From contig NZ_JAMCCQ010000001.1 in assembly GCF_023370775.1 (NCBI RefSeq), positions 682,001 to 746,000 on the forward strand: a stretch of 64,000 bases of DNA, read 5' to 3'. This document shows positions 1 through 8,647 of the stretch, in pieces; position 1 is the stretch's first letter; the number at the start of each line of letters is the position of its first letter. Source of the stretch: Marivita sp. GX14005. GTDB taxonomy: Bacteria > Pseudomonadota > Alphaproteobacteria > Rhodobacterales > Rhodobacteraceae. Below the pieces are notes generated by a model that was given only the letters and a program-made list of their open reading frames with translations, had not been told where the DNA came from and did no database searches. Both the position numbers and the translations under genes were made by a program.

Positions 1-420
1 GGTTTTCACCCCCAGATGATATTTCTGCGCATAGCCGCCGATCACCAGCTTCAGCGGCACATCCCCGACATGGCCAAGCACCTCGTCATGCCATGTCCGG
101 CGGCAGATTGCGGGCGGAGGCAGGTCGGAACCGGCGGAATTGTAGCCGGGAAAGCAAAAGCCCATCGGCACGATGGCAACGCGCGAGCGGTCGTAGAAAG
201 CCTCACGGTCCAGCCCCATCCACGCGCGGAGCCGATCCCCCGAGGCGTCGTCGAACGGCACACGGCTCTTGTGCGCGCGCATTCCGGGGGCTTGGCTGCA
301 CACCAGCAGCCGTGCGCCGGGGCGGAACCAGACGACCGGTCGCGGTGCGTGGCGGGTCGCCGTGGCGGCGAAGCGCGGTGCGCAAAGGGTGCAGGCGGAT
401 AGTCGGGATTGAACGCTCAT
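1..420 (-). CDS. Uracil-DNA glycosylase-family protein, 3' part cut by window edge
   Basis: The first 140 codons of a gene running off the left edge. The N-terminus has a Cys pair (SACTLC), then a segment reading CSQAPGMRAHKSRVPFDDAS, which is the motif-1 type loop (G-x-x-P/A-G followed by a hydrophilic acceptor segment) of the single-domain UDG superfamily, and later a PMGFCFPGY stretch. Members of this family act on uracil or damaged bases, but the atypical Rhodobacterales branch has not, to my knowledge, been assigned a substrate. It lies 25 nt behind the L,D-transpeptidase-like gene and probably shares its transcript with ribA. The C-terminal catalytic His motif is outside the window, so activity cannot be judged. 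Confidence 0.72.
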   Translation of the reverse strand, partial: MSVQSRLSACTLCAPRFAATATRHAPRPVVWFRPGARLLVCSQAPGMRAHKSRVPFDDASGDRLRAWMGLDREAFYDRSRVAIVPMGFCFPGYNSAGSDLPPPAICRRTWHDEVLGHVGDVPLKLVIGGYAQKYHLGVKT

Positions 421-445
421 GCGAGCCGATATAATGCGCCGCGCT

Positions 446-952
446 TCAATCCAAAGAGGCGGGCACGATCAATTTCGTTCCCGGCCGGATCATCCCGGCG
501 ATCCGGCGCAGATCGCGGGGGCGAAACGCGACGCATCCTTCGGTCGGATAGCCCGGGCGGCGCCAACGGTGCAAAAAGATCGCCGATCCCCGCCCCGGCA
601 CGGCACGGGGCCAGTTCCAATCGGTGAGCAGAACGAGATCGTAAAGCGGATCGGCCCGGCGCAGGCTTTCGTGACTGGCCGCATAGGGCGCGCGCACTAG
701 CGAATTGTAGGCCGCATCCTTCGGATCGTCCGACCAGAGATCGCCGGGCCGGATCGGCATGGCCCAGTCGGCGGGTCGAACGATACGGTCCGGGCGGTAG
801 AGCATCCCGGTGATTCGATGCGTTCCGACCGGCGTGGCCCCGTCGCCCTCGCGCTTTTCAGAACTGATGCCGCCGCGCCCGATGGAGCAAGGCCAGTATC
901 GCCCTGCAAAGCGCAGGCCCCGGCGCGTCAGGACCAGATCGGAAACCGTCAC
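446..952 (-). CDS. L,D-transpeptidase (YkuD-fold) family protein
   Basis: 168 residues. The YkuD signature is present as H128 (FLHRW) and C140 in PTEGCVAF; these are the expected catalytic His and nucleophile Cys, although the usual SHGC is replaced by TEGC, a variant typical of one small branch of the family. There is no signal peptide or membrane segment, which is odd for a peptidoglycan cross-linking enzyme and suggests a cytoplasmic role, non-classical export or a missed upstream start. The ATG overlaps the ribA stop by four bases (ATGA), so the two are translationally coupled. Function beyond the fold is inferred. Confidence 0.8.
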   Translation of the reverse strand: MTVSDLVLTRRGLRFAGRYWPCSIGRGGISSEKREGDGATPVGTHRITGMLYRPDRIVRPADWAMPIRPGDLWSDDPKDAAYNSLVRAPYAASHESLRRADPLYDLVLLTDWNWPRAVPGRGSAIFLHRWRRPGYPTEGCVAFRPRDLRRIAGMIRPGTKLIVPASLD

Positions 953-2037
953 AGAAGATGCCCGGATTTGCGGGCCTTGGTCGCTAGATAGCCAGCGTTA
1001 TGCGGGTTCTCACCCACCTTCAGCGGCACACGCTCCGCCACCGCGATCCCGTTGCGCTGCATCATGTCGATCTTGGCCGGGTTGTTCGTCATCAGCCTAA
1101 CCGAGCTGAAGCCAAGCCGGCGGAGCAGGTCCGAGCCGATGCGGAAATCGCGCTCGTCATCCTCGAAACCCAGACGGTGATTGGCCTCGACCGTGTCGAA
1201 CCCCTGATCCTGCAGCGCGTAGGCGCGCATCTTGTTGGCGAGCCCGATGCCCCGCCCTTCCTGGTTGAGATAAAGCAGCACGCCCGCGCCTTCCGCCCCC
1301 ATCGCCTCCAGCGCCGCATTGAGCTGCGGTCCGCAATCGCATTTGAGCGAGCCAAGCAAATCGCCCGTGAAACAGGCCGAATGAAGTCGCGCAAGGACAG
1401 GCTTGGCCCGGTCCGGCCTGCCGATCTCGATGGCGTAATGCTCTTCGGAACCGTCCTCTGGGCGGAACACATGCAGCCGCGCATCCTGCGCCGCGCGCAG
1501 CGGGACGCGGGCGGAGATGGCTTCCTCGAACCCGGCCGACGCGCCGATCCGGGCGCGCACCTGGCCGGCATCGAGACAGGTCAGGTTATGCGCCTCCGCA
1601 AAGGTTTTGGGATCGGCCAACTGCACGGTAACCGCCGCCGGAAGCAGCCGCGCGGATTTGACCAGCGACAGCGCGATCCGGTGCAGCCCGGCATCGCCGC
1701 CGCGCCGCGTCGTCAGCGGGCCTTTCATCGGATGAACCAGATCATCGGCCGGATCGGCCAAGGCGCGGACCCAGCGCAAACCCGCATCCTCCGGCAGAAC
1801 GACACGCGCCACATCGCCATCATAGGCGCGCGCCTTGAGCGTCTCCGCCCGGCGCCCCGTCAGGACAAGATCGGCCGCTCCCGGCAGAGCCAACGCCTCG
1901 CGCAGTCGCGCATCGCCAAGCGTTTCGGCCGCCATGACCAAAAGCCCGTCAGTATCCGACAGCACAACCGGCACACCCATGCGAAGATCAGCACGGGCGC
2001 GCGCCAGAAGATCGGTGATATCGGGACCAAGCGTCAT
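949..2037 (-). CDS. ribA: GTP cyclohydrolase II with RibB-like N-terminal domain
   Basis: 362 residues. Opens the GTP ring to 2,5-diamino-6-ribosylamino-pyrimidinone phosphate, the first step of riboflavin synthesis. The C-terminal domain (about 185-362) has the zinc cysteines C222, C233 and C235, the GRGIGL substrate loop at 261-266 and TNNPAK at 317-322. The first 150 residues resemble a shortened 3,4-dihydroxybutanone-phosphate synthase (RibB): the stretch around 15-37 matches the RibB start but lacks the acidic catalytic loop, so this half is probably inactive. I chose the ATG at 2037 because the longer open frame would run into cenR. Heads a run with the YkuD and UDG-family genes. Confidence 0.92.
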   Translation of the reverse strand: MTLGPDITDLLARARADLRMGVPVVLSDTDGLLVMAAETLGDARLREALALPGAADLVLTGRRAETLKARAYDGDVARVVLPEDAGLRWVRALADPADDLVHPMKGPLTTRRGGDAGLHRIALSLVKSARLLPAAVTVQLADPKTFAEAHNLTCLDAGQVRARIGASAGFEEAISARVPLRAAQDARLHVFRPEDGSEEHYAIEIGRPDRAKPVLARLHSACFTGDLLGSLKCDCGPQLNAALEAMGAEGAGVLLYLNQEGRGIGLANKMRAYALQDQGFDTVEANHRLGFEDDERDFRIGSDLLRRLGFSSVRLMTNNPAKIDMMQRNGIAVAERVPLKVGENPHNAGYLATKARKSGHLL

Positions 2038-2196
2038 GTCGGCTTTGAGACCTCTGCAGGGAGGTTTGAAACAAACGCCCTGATTTCGTGAAACATTCGG
2101 CCCGTGCATACACGAGACCGTGAGAGACTTGCAGCAATTCTTGCCGTCGCGCAACGCCACGTCCATCTCACGATAAAGCGAGGAGGTACGACATTC

Positions 2197-2883
2197 ATGG
2201 CACAGCTCAAGAACATCCTTCTGGTCGATGACGATGACGATCTGCGCGAAGCCCTGGCCGAACAACTGGTGATGACCGAGGATTTCGAGGTTTTCGAAGC
2301 CGAATCCGGCACCGCCGCGATGGGCCGCGTCAAAGAACAGCATTACGATCTCATTATCCTCGATGTCGGGCTACCCGATACCGACGGGCGCGAGCTTTGC
2401 CGCTTGATGCGCAAACAAGGTGTGAAAGCGCCCGTCATCATGCTGACCGGGCATGATTCCGATTCCGACACGATCCTGGGGCTCGATGCGGGCGCGAATG
2501 ATTACGTGTCCAAACCGTTCAAGTTTCCCGTGCTTCTGGCGCGTATCCGCGCACAGCTTCGCCAGCACGAGCAATCGGAGGACGCGGTCTTCGCCCTCGG
2601 GCCCTACACGTTCAAACCGGCGATGAAATTGCTTGTCACCGAAGACGACAAGAAGATCCGGCTGACCGAGAAGGAGACCAACATCCTGAAATTCCTCTAT
2701 CGCTCGACCGATGGTGTGGTCGCCCGCGATACGCTGCTGCACGAGGTCTGGGGCTACAATGCCGGCGTGACCACCCATACGTTGGAGACGCATATCTACC
2801 GCTTGCGCCAGAAGATTGAGCCCGATCCCTCGAACGCCCGGATTCTCGTCACGGAATCGGGTGGCTATCGGCTTGTCAGCTAG
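2197..2883 (+). CDS. cenR: OmpR-family response regulator, CenR type
   Basis: 228 residues: receiver domain (6-120) with acidic pocket D11-D13, phospho-acceptor D56, T84 and K107, then an OmpR winged helix (about 130-228) containing LTEKETNILKFLYR and a THTLETHIYRLRQKIEPDP recognition helix. The conserved wording of both domains matches CenR, an envelope regulator essential in Caulobacter and Rhodobacter, rather than CtrA, PhoB or ChvI. The start is fixed by an AGGAGGT ribosome-binding site at 2180-2186; the open frame extends further upstream but without coding character. No histidine kinase lies nearby, as expected since CenK is usually encoded elsewhere. Divergent from ribA and ended by a strong terminator. 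Confidence 0.88.
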   Translation: MAQLKNILLVDDDDDLREALAEQLVMTEDFEVFEAESGTAAMGRVKEQHYDLIILDVGLPDTDGRELCRLMRKQGVKAPVIMLTGHDSDSDTILGLDAGANDYVSKPFKFPVLLARIRAQLRQHEQSEDAVFALGPYTFKPAMKLLVTEDDKKIRLTEKETNILKFLYRSTDGVVARDTLLHEVWGYNAGVTTHTLETHIYRLRQKIEPDPSNARILVTESGGYRLVS

Positions 2884-2985
2884 GCTTGACGCAGATCAAG
2901 GCCGGCCTTCCGATCCGGCGCTACGCACTTACCCAGAGAACCCCGACGCATATGCGGGTTATCATATGCACCTCCCTGTTGGACT

Positions 2986-3013
2986 GGCCCGAGCTTTGGC
3001 TCGGGCCTTTTTT
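2986..3013 (+). terminator. Rho-independent terminator of cenR
   Basis: Nine-base-pair GC-rich stem GGCCCGAGC / GCTCGGGCC with a TTTG loop, followed directly by six T. It lies 103 nt after the cenR stop. On the minus strand no T-run follows, so it serves cenR only, not the converging CIA30 gene. Confidence 0.93.
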
Positions 3014-3028
3014 CGTCCGTGAGCAAGT

Positions 3029-3565
3029 TTAATAGAATTCGATCCGTTTGACGGATACATCCGCTTCGAAGTCGGCGCCGTAGGCGACAATCGCGAGGCT
3101 GCGCACCGCCGTGGGCGCAAAACTCTGCGGCATCGCCTCGTGCGACGGCTCGAAGGCGGCAAAGGGCAACTGAACGGTGCGCCAGTCATCGGTTGCCGTG
3201 AATGTCGCGCGATAGGAATACCAGACGCGCGACAGATCGGGGGTCTTCAGAAAGACATAGTAGTCCTGCCCGTTACCCTTCACCGTCAGCGATAGGCCCT
3301 CGGCGCTTTCCGGCCAGCTTTGGGCAAACCTGCGCCGGACCTGAATGAAGCCGCCATTGTTGTCGGTGCTGACCTGCCCCCGCAATCGCAGCACGGCATT
3401 CTCGCCCGTGCCGGCGATCTCGGCCCCGCCTTCCGACACACCGCCCATAACCCGGTCGGCGACATAGTCCCACCGCGCCGCCGCATCGCCGGAAAAATCA
3501 TCGAAGGTCTGCCCGGTCGCCTGTCCCGCCATCAAGATCGCCGCCACTGCCAAAATCCGTTTCAT
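3029..3565 (-). CDS. CIA30 (NDUFAF1-like) domain protein, exported
   Basis: 178 residues with a signal peptide (about 1-18, MKRILAVAAILMAGQATG) and a single CIA30 jelly-roll domain. The family hallmark is visible at the mature N-terminus: DDFSG, then VADRVMGGVSEG, followed by GQVSTDNNGGFIQVR and YRATF. In mitochondria CIA30 proteins help assemble complex I; bacterial secreted versions have no settled role and probably bind carbohydrate or protein. Lies downstream of the pnp terminator on the same strand and most likely has its own promoter. Confidence 0.82.
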   Translation of the reverse strand: MKRILAVAAILMAGQATGQTFDDFSGDAAARWDYVADRVMGGVSEGGAEIAGTGENAVLRLRGQVSTDNNGGFIQVRRRFAQSWPESAEGLSLTVKGNGQDYYVFLKTPDLSRVWYSYRATFTATDDWRTVQLPFAAFEPSHEAMPQSFAPTAVRSLAIVAYGADFEADVSVKRIEFY

Positions 3566-3593
3566 GCAGCAAAGCTAGGGCCGCGATCCCGAT

Positions 3594-3621
3594 AAGAAAG
3601 GGCGCCCCCGAAGGGACGCCC
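3594..3621 (-). terminator. Rho-independent terminator of pnp
   Basis: Read on the minus strand: GGGCGTCCC, a TTCG tetraloop, GGGGCGCCC and then TTTCTT. The nine-base-pair stem with a UUCG-type loop is very stable. It is 25 nt after the pnp stop codon and precedes the CIA30 start by about 30 nt. Confidence 0.9.
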
Positions 3622-3646
3622 TGTCAGTGAACGCTTTAGCGTTGCC

Positions 3647-5788
3647 TTATTCGGCGTCTTCTTTCTTCTTCTCCGGCGCGATTTCCTCGCCGGTCTCCTG
3701 ATCGACCATCTTCATGGCGAGACGCACCTTGCCGCGATCGTCGAAGCCCAGAAGCTTGACGTAAACCTCCTGACCTTCCTTGAGCACATCCGACGGATGG
3801 TTCAGGCGGCGGTTCTCGATCTGGCTGACATGCACCAGCCCATCCCGCTTGCCGAAGAAGTTCACGAAGGCGCCGAAATCGACGATCTTCACGACCTTGC
3901 CCTTGTAGACCTTGCCTTCTTCGGGCTCTGCCACGATCGAATGGATCATGTCATAGGCCTTTTGAATGGCGTCGCCATTGGGCGATGCGATCTTGATGAT
4001 GCCTTCATCGTTGATATCGACCTTGGCACCCGACACTTCCACGATCTCGCGGATGACCTTGCCACCCGAACCAATCACTTCGCGGATCTTGTCGGTCGGG
4101 ATCTGCATCGTCTCGATGCGCGGGGCGTGGATGCTGAACTCGCCGGCGCCGGTCAGCGCCTTGTTCATCTCGCCAAGAATGTGCATCCGGCCTTCCTTGG
4201 CCTGCGCAAGCGCCTTTTTCATGATTTCGGGCGTGATGCCTGCGACCTTGATATCCATCTGCAAGGACGTGATGCCGTTCTCGGTGCCCGCAACCTTGAA
4301 ATCCATGTCGCCGAGGTGATCCTCGTCGCCCAGGATGTCGGTCAGAACCGCGTAGGAGCCATCCTCTTCGAGGATCAGGCCCATCGCCACACCGGCCACC
4401 GCGGATTTCAGCGGCACGCCCGCATCCATCATCGACAGCGAGCCGCCGCAGACGGACGCCATGGAGGACGAGCCATTGGATTCCGTGATCTCAGACACGA
4501 CGCGGATGGTATAGGGGAAATCCGTCGCAGCCGGCAGAACCGCCTGAAGCGCGCGCCAGGCAAGCTTGCCGTGACCGATCTCGCGCCGTCCCGGAGGACC
4601 AACGCGGCCCGCTTCGCCGACCGAATAGGGCGGGAAGTTATAATGCAGCAGGAAGTTGGACCGATAATTGCCATGCAGAGCGTCGATGATCTGCTCATCG
4701 TCACCGGTGCCGAGCGTCGTCACGACAAGGCCTTGCGTCTCGCCGCGCGTAAAAAGGGCGGAACCATGCGTGCGTGGCAGGAAGCCGGTTTCGCAGGTGA
4801 TGTCGCGCACTTCGTCCAGCGCGCGGCCGTCGATGCGCTTGCCGCTTTTCACGACATCGCCGCGCAGCACTTCGGCTTCGAGCTTCTTCAGGGCGGAGCC
4901 TAGGTTGGGATCCTCAAGCTGCTCTTCGTTCAGAGCGCCCTTGATATCCTCTTTCGCCTGCGCGACGGCAGCAGTGCGTTCCTGCTTGTCGTTGATCGCA
5001 TAGGCGGCACGAATCTTGTCTTCGCCGAACTTCTTCACGTCGGCATAGAGGATCGCGTAATCCGGCGGCTGGAAATCGAACGGCTCCTTCGCCGCCTCTT
5101 CGGCCAGCGAGATGATCAGATCGATCACCGGCTGGATCTGCTCATGCGCAAAGGTCACCGCGCCCAGCATCTCGTCCTCGGTCAGCTCATAGGCTTCGGA
5201 CTCGACCATCATCACGGCATCTTTCGTGCCGGCAACCACCAGATCGAGCCGCTGCTCGGGGTTGTTGCGCAGCTGGTCCATATCCTCCACATCGGGGTTG
5301 AGGATATACTCGCCATCGGCATAGCCCACGCGGCAGCCTGCGATCGGCCCCATGAAGGGCGCGCCGGAAATGGTCAGCGCGGCGGAGGCGGCGATCATGG
5401 CGACGATATCGGGATCGTTGACCAGATCGTGGCTCAGCACGGTGCACATCACCAGAACTTCGTTCTTGAAGCCCGGCACGAACAGCGGGCGGATCGGTCG
5501 GTCGATCAGACGCGCGGTCAGCGTTTCCTTCTCGGTCGGACGCGCCTCGCGCTTGAAGAAGCCGCCCGGCACCTTGCCGGCAGCGTAGTATTTTTCCTGG
5601 TAATGGACGGTCAGCGGAAAGAAATCCTGACTGGGTTTCGGCTGCTTGGCGAAGGTCACGTTCGCCATGACCGAGGTTTCGCCGAGCGTGGCAATCACGC
5701 TGCCATCGGCCTGACGGGCAACCTTGCCCGTTTCCAGTGTGAGCGTTTCCTCGCCCCACTGCATCGTTTTCGTCGTTGTATTGAACAT
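3647..5788 (-). CDS. pnp: Polyribonucleotide nucleotidyltransferase (PNPase)
   Basis: 713 residues; phosphorolytic 3'-5' exoribonuclease of the RNA degradosome. Two RNase PH domains flank an all-helical linker; the KH domain contains [15 protein letters not shown] and the S1 domain contains [20 protein letters not shown], followed by an acidic/basic C-terminal tail. Two ATG codons sit in tandem (5789-5791 and 5786-5788). I chose the second because the family begins MFN and because it is seven bases from the AGGA on the minus strand, versus four for the first. Located behind rpsO as in most proteobacteria, but separated by the rpsO terminator and a 250-nt spacer, so it likely depends partly on read-through or its own promoter. 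Confidence 0.97.
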   Translation of the reverse strand: MFNTTTKTMQWGEETLTLETGKVARQADGSVIATLGETSVMANVTFAKQPKPSQDFFPLTVHYQEKYYAAGKVPGGFFKREARPTEKETLTARLIDRPIRPLFVPGFKNEVLVMCTVLSHDLVNDPDIVAMIAASAALTISGAPFMGPIAGCRVGYADGEYILNPDVEDMDQLRNNPEQRLDLVVAGTKDAVMMVESEAYELTEDEMLGAVTFAHEQIQPVIDLIISLAEEAAKEPFDFQPPDYAILYADVKKFGEDKIRAAYAINDKQERTAAVAQAKEDIKGALNEEQLEDPNLGSALKKLEAEVLRGDVVKSGKRIDGRALDEVRDITCETGFLPRTHGSALFTRGETQGLVVTTLGTGDDEQIIDALHGNYRSNFLLHYNFPPYSVGEAGRVGPPGRREIGHGKLAWRALQAVLPAATDFPYTIRVVSEITESNGSSSMASVCGGSLSMMDAGVPLKSAVAGVAMGLILEEDGSYAVLTDILGDEDHLGDMDFKVAGTENGITSLQMDIKVAGITPEIMKKALAQAKEGRMHILGEMNKALTGAGEFSIHAPRIETMQIPTDKIREVIGSGGKVIREIVEVSGAKVDINDEGIIKIASPNGDAIQKAYDMIHSIVAEPEEGKVYKGKVVKIVDFGAFVNFFGKRDGLVHVSQIENRRLNHPSDVLKEGQEVYVKLLGFDDRGKVRLAMKMVDQETGEEIAPEKKKEDAE

Positions 5789-5803
5789 CATCGTATCCTG
5801 TAA

Positions 5804-5815
5804 GGGAGCGCTCCC
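5804..5815. promoter_or_regulatory. Perfect 12-bp palindrome in pnp leader
   Basis: GGGAGCGCTCCC, a perfect palindrome just upstream of the pnp ribosome-binding site. In the mRNA it can form a six-pair stem only without a loop, so a DNA-level or dimeric role is as likely as an RNA hairpin. pnp mRNA leaders in enterobacteria are targets of RNase III and PNPase autoregulation; whether this site does anything similar is unknown. Confidence 0.35.
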
Positions 5816-5996
5816 GGCCCTCCGGGTCTCCCGTTTGAATGGCGGCCCCATTGCCGCCGACCCCTTCATCCTGTCATGCGCCGGGGTCGAAGCGTCACGT
5901 CTCAGATGCGCCGCGCATACACCAATTGCGCGGCTTTGGAAACCACCTCCTGCGAGAGGCGAAATCGGCCGCAACGAAGCGCTGCCTTAAAACGCG

Positions 5997-6019
5997 AAAA
6001 GGCCCCGGCGGGGCCTTTT
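5997..6019 (-). terminator. Rho-independent terminator of rpsO
   Basis: On the minus strand AAAAGGCCCC, loop GCC, GGGGCCTTTT: a ten-pair stem ending in T residues, 22 nt beyond the rpsO stop. It should reduce rpsO transcription into pnp. Confidence 0.88.
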
Positions 6020-6041
6020 GCAACAGATCTGCATGCGCGGA

Positions 6042-6311
6042 TCAGCGGCGGATGCCAAGACGCTTGATCAGTTCCTGATAGCGCGCTTCGTCCTTGGCCT
6101 TGGTGTAATCCAAAAGCTTGCGGCGCTGCGCCACCAGCTTGAGCAGACCGCGACGCGAATGGTTGTCTTTCTTGTGCGTCTTGAAATGCTCGGTCAGCGT
6201 GGAAATGCGGCTTGTCAGGATGGCAACCTGAACTTCGGGCGAACCGGTGTCGCCGTCCTTGGTCGCATATTCCTTGATCAGGCGGTTTTTTTCTTCGGCT
6301 GTGATCGACAT
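6042..6311 (-). CDS. rpsO: 30S ribosomal protein S15
   Basis: 89 residues, the usual length. The family core is complete: [16 protein letters not shown], [19 protein letters not shown] and a C-terminal [10 protein letters not shown]15 binds the central domain of 16S rRNA early in 30S assembly. A GGAGA ribosome-binding site precedes the ATG at 6311. Its leader carries a hairpin near the likely transcription start, and S15 is a known autoregulator in other bacteria. Confidence 0.98.
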   Translation of the reverse strand: MSITAEEKNRLIKEYATKDGDTGSPEVQVAILTSRISTLTEHFKTHKKDNHSRRGLLKLVAQRRKLLDYTKAKDEARYQELIKRLGIRR

Positions 6312-6385
6312 CGGGGTCTCCTTTCAGGAAGTTGTGGGTGATGGCGCAAGCCGGGATGTCGTCCAGCATGGCCCATGGAGAATCT

Positions 6386-6400
6386 CCGCCAGCGTGGCGG
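6386..6400 (-). promoter_or_regulatory. Hairpin at the 5' end of the predicted rpsO leader
   Basis: On the minus strand CCGCCA, loop CGC, TGGCGG: a perfect six-pair stem that would sit right at the 5' end of a transcript made from the promoter at 6408-6435, about 75 nt before the rpsO ATG. It could stabilise the mRNA or take part in S15 feedback. Confidence 0.4.
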
Positions 6401-6407
6401 ATGGGCG

Positions 6408-6435
6408 CGTATAGGCGATCACCGCGCGTTTGAAA
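6408..6435 (-). promoter_or_regulatory. Putative rpsO promoter
   Basis: Minus-strand TTTCAA (-35-like, 6430-6435), a 16-nt spacer and TATACG (-10-like, 6408-6413), 97 nt upstream of the rpsO ATG. The matches to sigma-70 consensus are partial; spacing and position make it plausible. Confidence 0.4.
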
Positions 6436-6454
6436 AGCCCTTTCGCCGAAATTG

Positions 6455-6841
6455 TCAGGCCGCCTTGCGCTGAATCAAAGCCTCCGTTTCCACCTGAGCC
6501 AGAACCGCCCCTTCGGCAACGATGTCGGTCCACTCTGCGCCATCACTTTGCGAGAGGCGTAGCCGGATGCTTTCGGAGGCGCGGGCGGACCGAGCCGCGT
6601 AATCGCGCAGGAACGCCTCCGCCTTGGCGCGAGAGGCAAACCGGGGCGGATGAAACGGCGGCGGCGGGCCGTTGATGCGCCCATGCGGGCGAAAGATCCG
6701 GAGCGATGCGACCGGGATATCGGGCCAGCCGGGCGGCGGGCGGCAAAGGTCGACGCGCACCGGAGCGCAGTTGGGCCGCCGCTCCATCAAAGGGAGAAGC
6801 GACGCCGCGAAAAGAGCCGACAGGCAAAGGAAAAAGACCAT
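6455..6841 (-). CDS. Hypothetical small membrane-anchored protein
   Basis: 128 residues, not recognised. An N-terminal hydrophobic segment (about 1-19) could be a membrane anchor or an uncleaved signal; a proline-rich stretch follows near 36-66, and the C-terminal half (about 68-125) is a charged helical domain with RAKAEAFLRDYAARSARASE. The ATG at 6841 has only a weak GGGG upstream. Competing frames on the plus strand lack domain character and start signals, so I favour this strand, but the gene has no recognised homologue and is less certain than its neighbours. Confidence 0.55.
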   Translation of the reverse strand: MVFFLCLSALFAASLLPLMERRPNCAPVRVDLCRPPPGWPDIPVASLRIFRPHGRINGPPPPFHPPRFASRAKAEAFLRDYAARSARASESIRLRLSQSDGAEWTDIVAEGAVLAQVETEALIQRKAA

Positions 6842-6943
6842 AAGGATACCCCGACATTCCTGATGCGTTTTAAAACGCTACGACATGGGCGTTAAGGTCT
6901 GGTTTCCCACTGCGAAGATTGCCGGCGAAAGATCGTTAGAATT

Positions 6944-7489
6944 CTATCGATCCGCCGTCCCCCTGGGCCATTCGACAGGCTCCGTGCGGAAAGAGACGTA
7001 AAGCGGATGCCGCGGGTGGCCGTCTTTGGTAAGCCCCAGATGGTGCAGCCTTTCCGGCAAATCCGCGATCACCGCGGCAGCACGATCGAGATACGCGCCA
7101 TGCACGCCCCACGCGGCGACAACCAGTCCGGCCGCGCTTGACCAGTGGCGCAGAACCGCATCGTTCATTGCTCCGATAGGCGTTTCTGCTTGCCTCAGAT
7201 CGGTGGGTTTCGTCGCGCGGAACGCGAAGATATTGGCAATTGCCACCGCGCCGAACCCCATCCGCCGCGCCCGCGTCTCGCATCGCGCGACGGTGGGATC
7301 GTTCCGAAATTCATCTGCTGTGGAAGGGTTCAGCATGATGAAAAGCAATGCCGGGCGCGTTTCATCCCAGCGCCGCGAAAGGCCATAGCGGTAGCGCGCG
7401 CATTTGGAATACCATACGCGCGAGAGGCACCCATTCGCGTCATGCGTGCGGCATACCAACCCGTCCGAAATATGATCCGGCAGAAGCAC
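6944..7489 (-). CDS. DUF1643 domain protein
   Basis: 181 residues. The DUF1643 core is clear: RYGLSRRWDETRPALLFIMLNPSTAD, then PTVARCETRARRMGFG, NIFAFRATKPTDL and VAAWGVHG. The family has no established biochemical role. Translation starts at a GTG (7487-7489) whose first G is the last base of the truB stop codon (TAGTG), so it is produced by termination-reinitiation from truB. That coupling hints at an RNA-related job but does not prove it. Confidence 0.85.
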   Translation of the reverse strand: MLLPDHISDGLVCRTHDANGCLSRVWYSKCARYRYGLSRRWDETRPALLFIMLNPSTADEFRNDPTVARCETRARRMGFGAVAIANIFAFRATKPTDLRQAETPIGAMNDAVLRHWSSAAGLVVAAWGVHGAYLDRAAAVIADLPERLHHLGLTKDGHPRHPLYVSFRTEPVEWPRGTADR

Positions 7490-8397
7490 TAGACCGCCGC
7501 GAACACCCGTGAGGGGTGCAGTTCGCCCGATTTATACCTGCCCACGGCTACCGGCTCCCCATCGAAGGACGCCCAGCATTCCTCGCCATATTCGATGCCC
7601 GAAGCGAGAACCATCGCTGGATTCCCATTGCGCAAACGCGCGGCGGCTTCGGCGGTGCAGGTCAGTTCCGGCAAATCGGCAAGGCCATCCGCGACGGGCC
7701 GCAGATAGGTATCGAGTTCGGGCGTGCGGGCCAATTCCTCGATCCGCTCGAGGCTCAGGCCGTCTTCGGCGTCGAACGGACCGGACCAGATGCGCCGCAA
7801 TTCGCGCACATGGCCATAACAGCCCAGCGCCGCGCCAAGATCGCGCGCGATGGAGCGCACATAGCCGCCCTTGCCGCAAACCAGTTCCAGAACCGCGTGA
7901 TCGGGATCGGGCCGGTCAAGGAGCGTCAGCTCCTCCACCCAGAGCGGACGTGCCGCAAGCTCCATATCCTCGCCCTCGCGAGCGCGCTTGTAGGCGCGTT
8001 CGCCGTCGATCTTTACGGCAGAGAATTGCGGGGGCACCTGTTCGATCTCGCCGACGAAACGGTGTAAGGCTTCCTTGATCTCGGCATCATCGGGCCGCAG
8101 ATCGGACGTCGCGATGACATCGCCCTCGGAGTCGTCCGTACGGGTCGCCTGACCGAACCGTACCGTGAAACGGTACGCTTTGAGAGCATCGGTGATATAA
8201 GGCACTGTCTTGGTCGCCTCTCCCAGCGCGACCGCCAGAACACCGGTCGCGTCAGGGTCGAGCGTTCCAGCATGTCCAGCCTTTTTCGCATCCAGCGCCC
8301 AGCGCAACTTGTTGACGATGGCGGTCGAGGTCGGGCCGGCGGGCTTGTCCACCACGAGCCAACCCGAAATATCGCGCCCCTTGCGTTTGCGCCCCAT
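7489..8397 (-). CDS. truB: tRNA pseudouridine(55) synthase
   Basis: 302 residues; isomerises U55 in the T-loop of tRNAs. Contains DKPAGPTS (17-24), the catalytic motif [13 protein letters not shown] with D47, the RNA-binding thumb region and the Y-containing [12 protein letters not shown]. The C-terminal portion is a short PUA-like extension. In many bacteria truB follows rbfA; here rbfA lies 38 kb away and truB instead heads a truB-DUF1643 pair upstream of rpsO-pnp. Confidence 0.96.
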   Translation of the reverse strand: MGRKRKGRDISGWLVVDKPAGPTSTAIVNKLRWALDAKKAGHAGTLDPDATGVLAVALGEATKTVPYITDALKAYRFTVRFGQATRTDDSEGDVIATSDLRPDDAEIKEALHRFVGEIEQVPPQFSAVKIDGERAYKRAREGEDMELAARPLWVEELTLLDRPDPDHAVLELVCGKGGYVRSIARDLGAALGCYGHVRELRRIWSGPFDAEDGLSLERIEELARTPELDTYLRPVADGLADLPELTCTAEAAARLRNGNPAMVLASGIEYGEECWASFDGEPVAVGRYKSGELHPSRVFAAV

Positions 8398-8455
8398 GCA
8401 ACCCTCGCTTCGTTGAAAGACCGGCGAGGTAGCGCAGGCGGTTCAGCCTGTCAAT

Positions 8456-8647
8456 TCACCCCTCATCGATCCGTCGCGCCTCATCGACGAGCATGATCGG
8501 GATACCGTCGCGGATCGGGAAAGCCAGCCGGGCATTGCGGCTGATGAGTTCCTGCCGCTCCGCGTCATAGTCGAGCCTGCCCTGCGTTTGTGGGCATACC
8601 AAGGCTTCAAGCATCTTCCGGTCGAAGTCCGGCGCAGATCTGGTCAT
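8456..8647 (-). CDS. Trm112-family small protein
   Basis: 63 residues with the single Trm112 domain: [18 protein letters not shown], then [20 protein letters not shown]. Eukaryotic Trm112 activates methyltransferases; the bacterial YcaR-type proteins lack a proven partner. Only one cysteine of the usual CxxC pair is present (VCPQTQG), so zinc binding is doubtful. The ATG overlaps the stop of the LON-domain gene by four bases (ATGA), so the two are coupled. The longer open frame extending to 8830 is only a fusion into the upstream gene's shadow. Confidence 0.85.
   Translation of the reverse strand: MTRSAPDFDRKMLEALVCPQTQGRLDYDAERQELISRNARLAFPIRDGIPIMLVDEARRIDEG

Noticed and set aside
2064-2076. 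GTTTG-AAA-CAAAC inverted repeat before cenR
   Set aside because: Five-base arms are too short to support a specific operator.
3797-4903. 368-residue open frame on the plus strand inside pnp
   Set aside because: Shadow of pnp; His/Asp-rich composition and no family.
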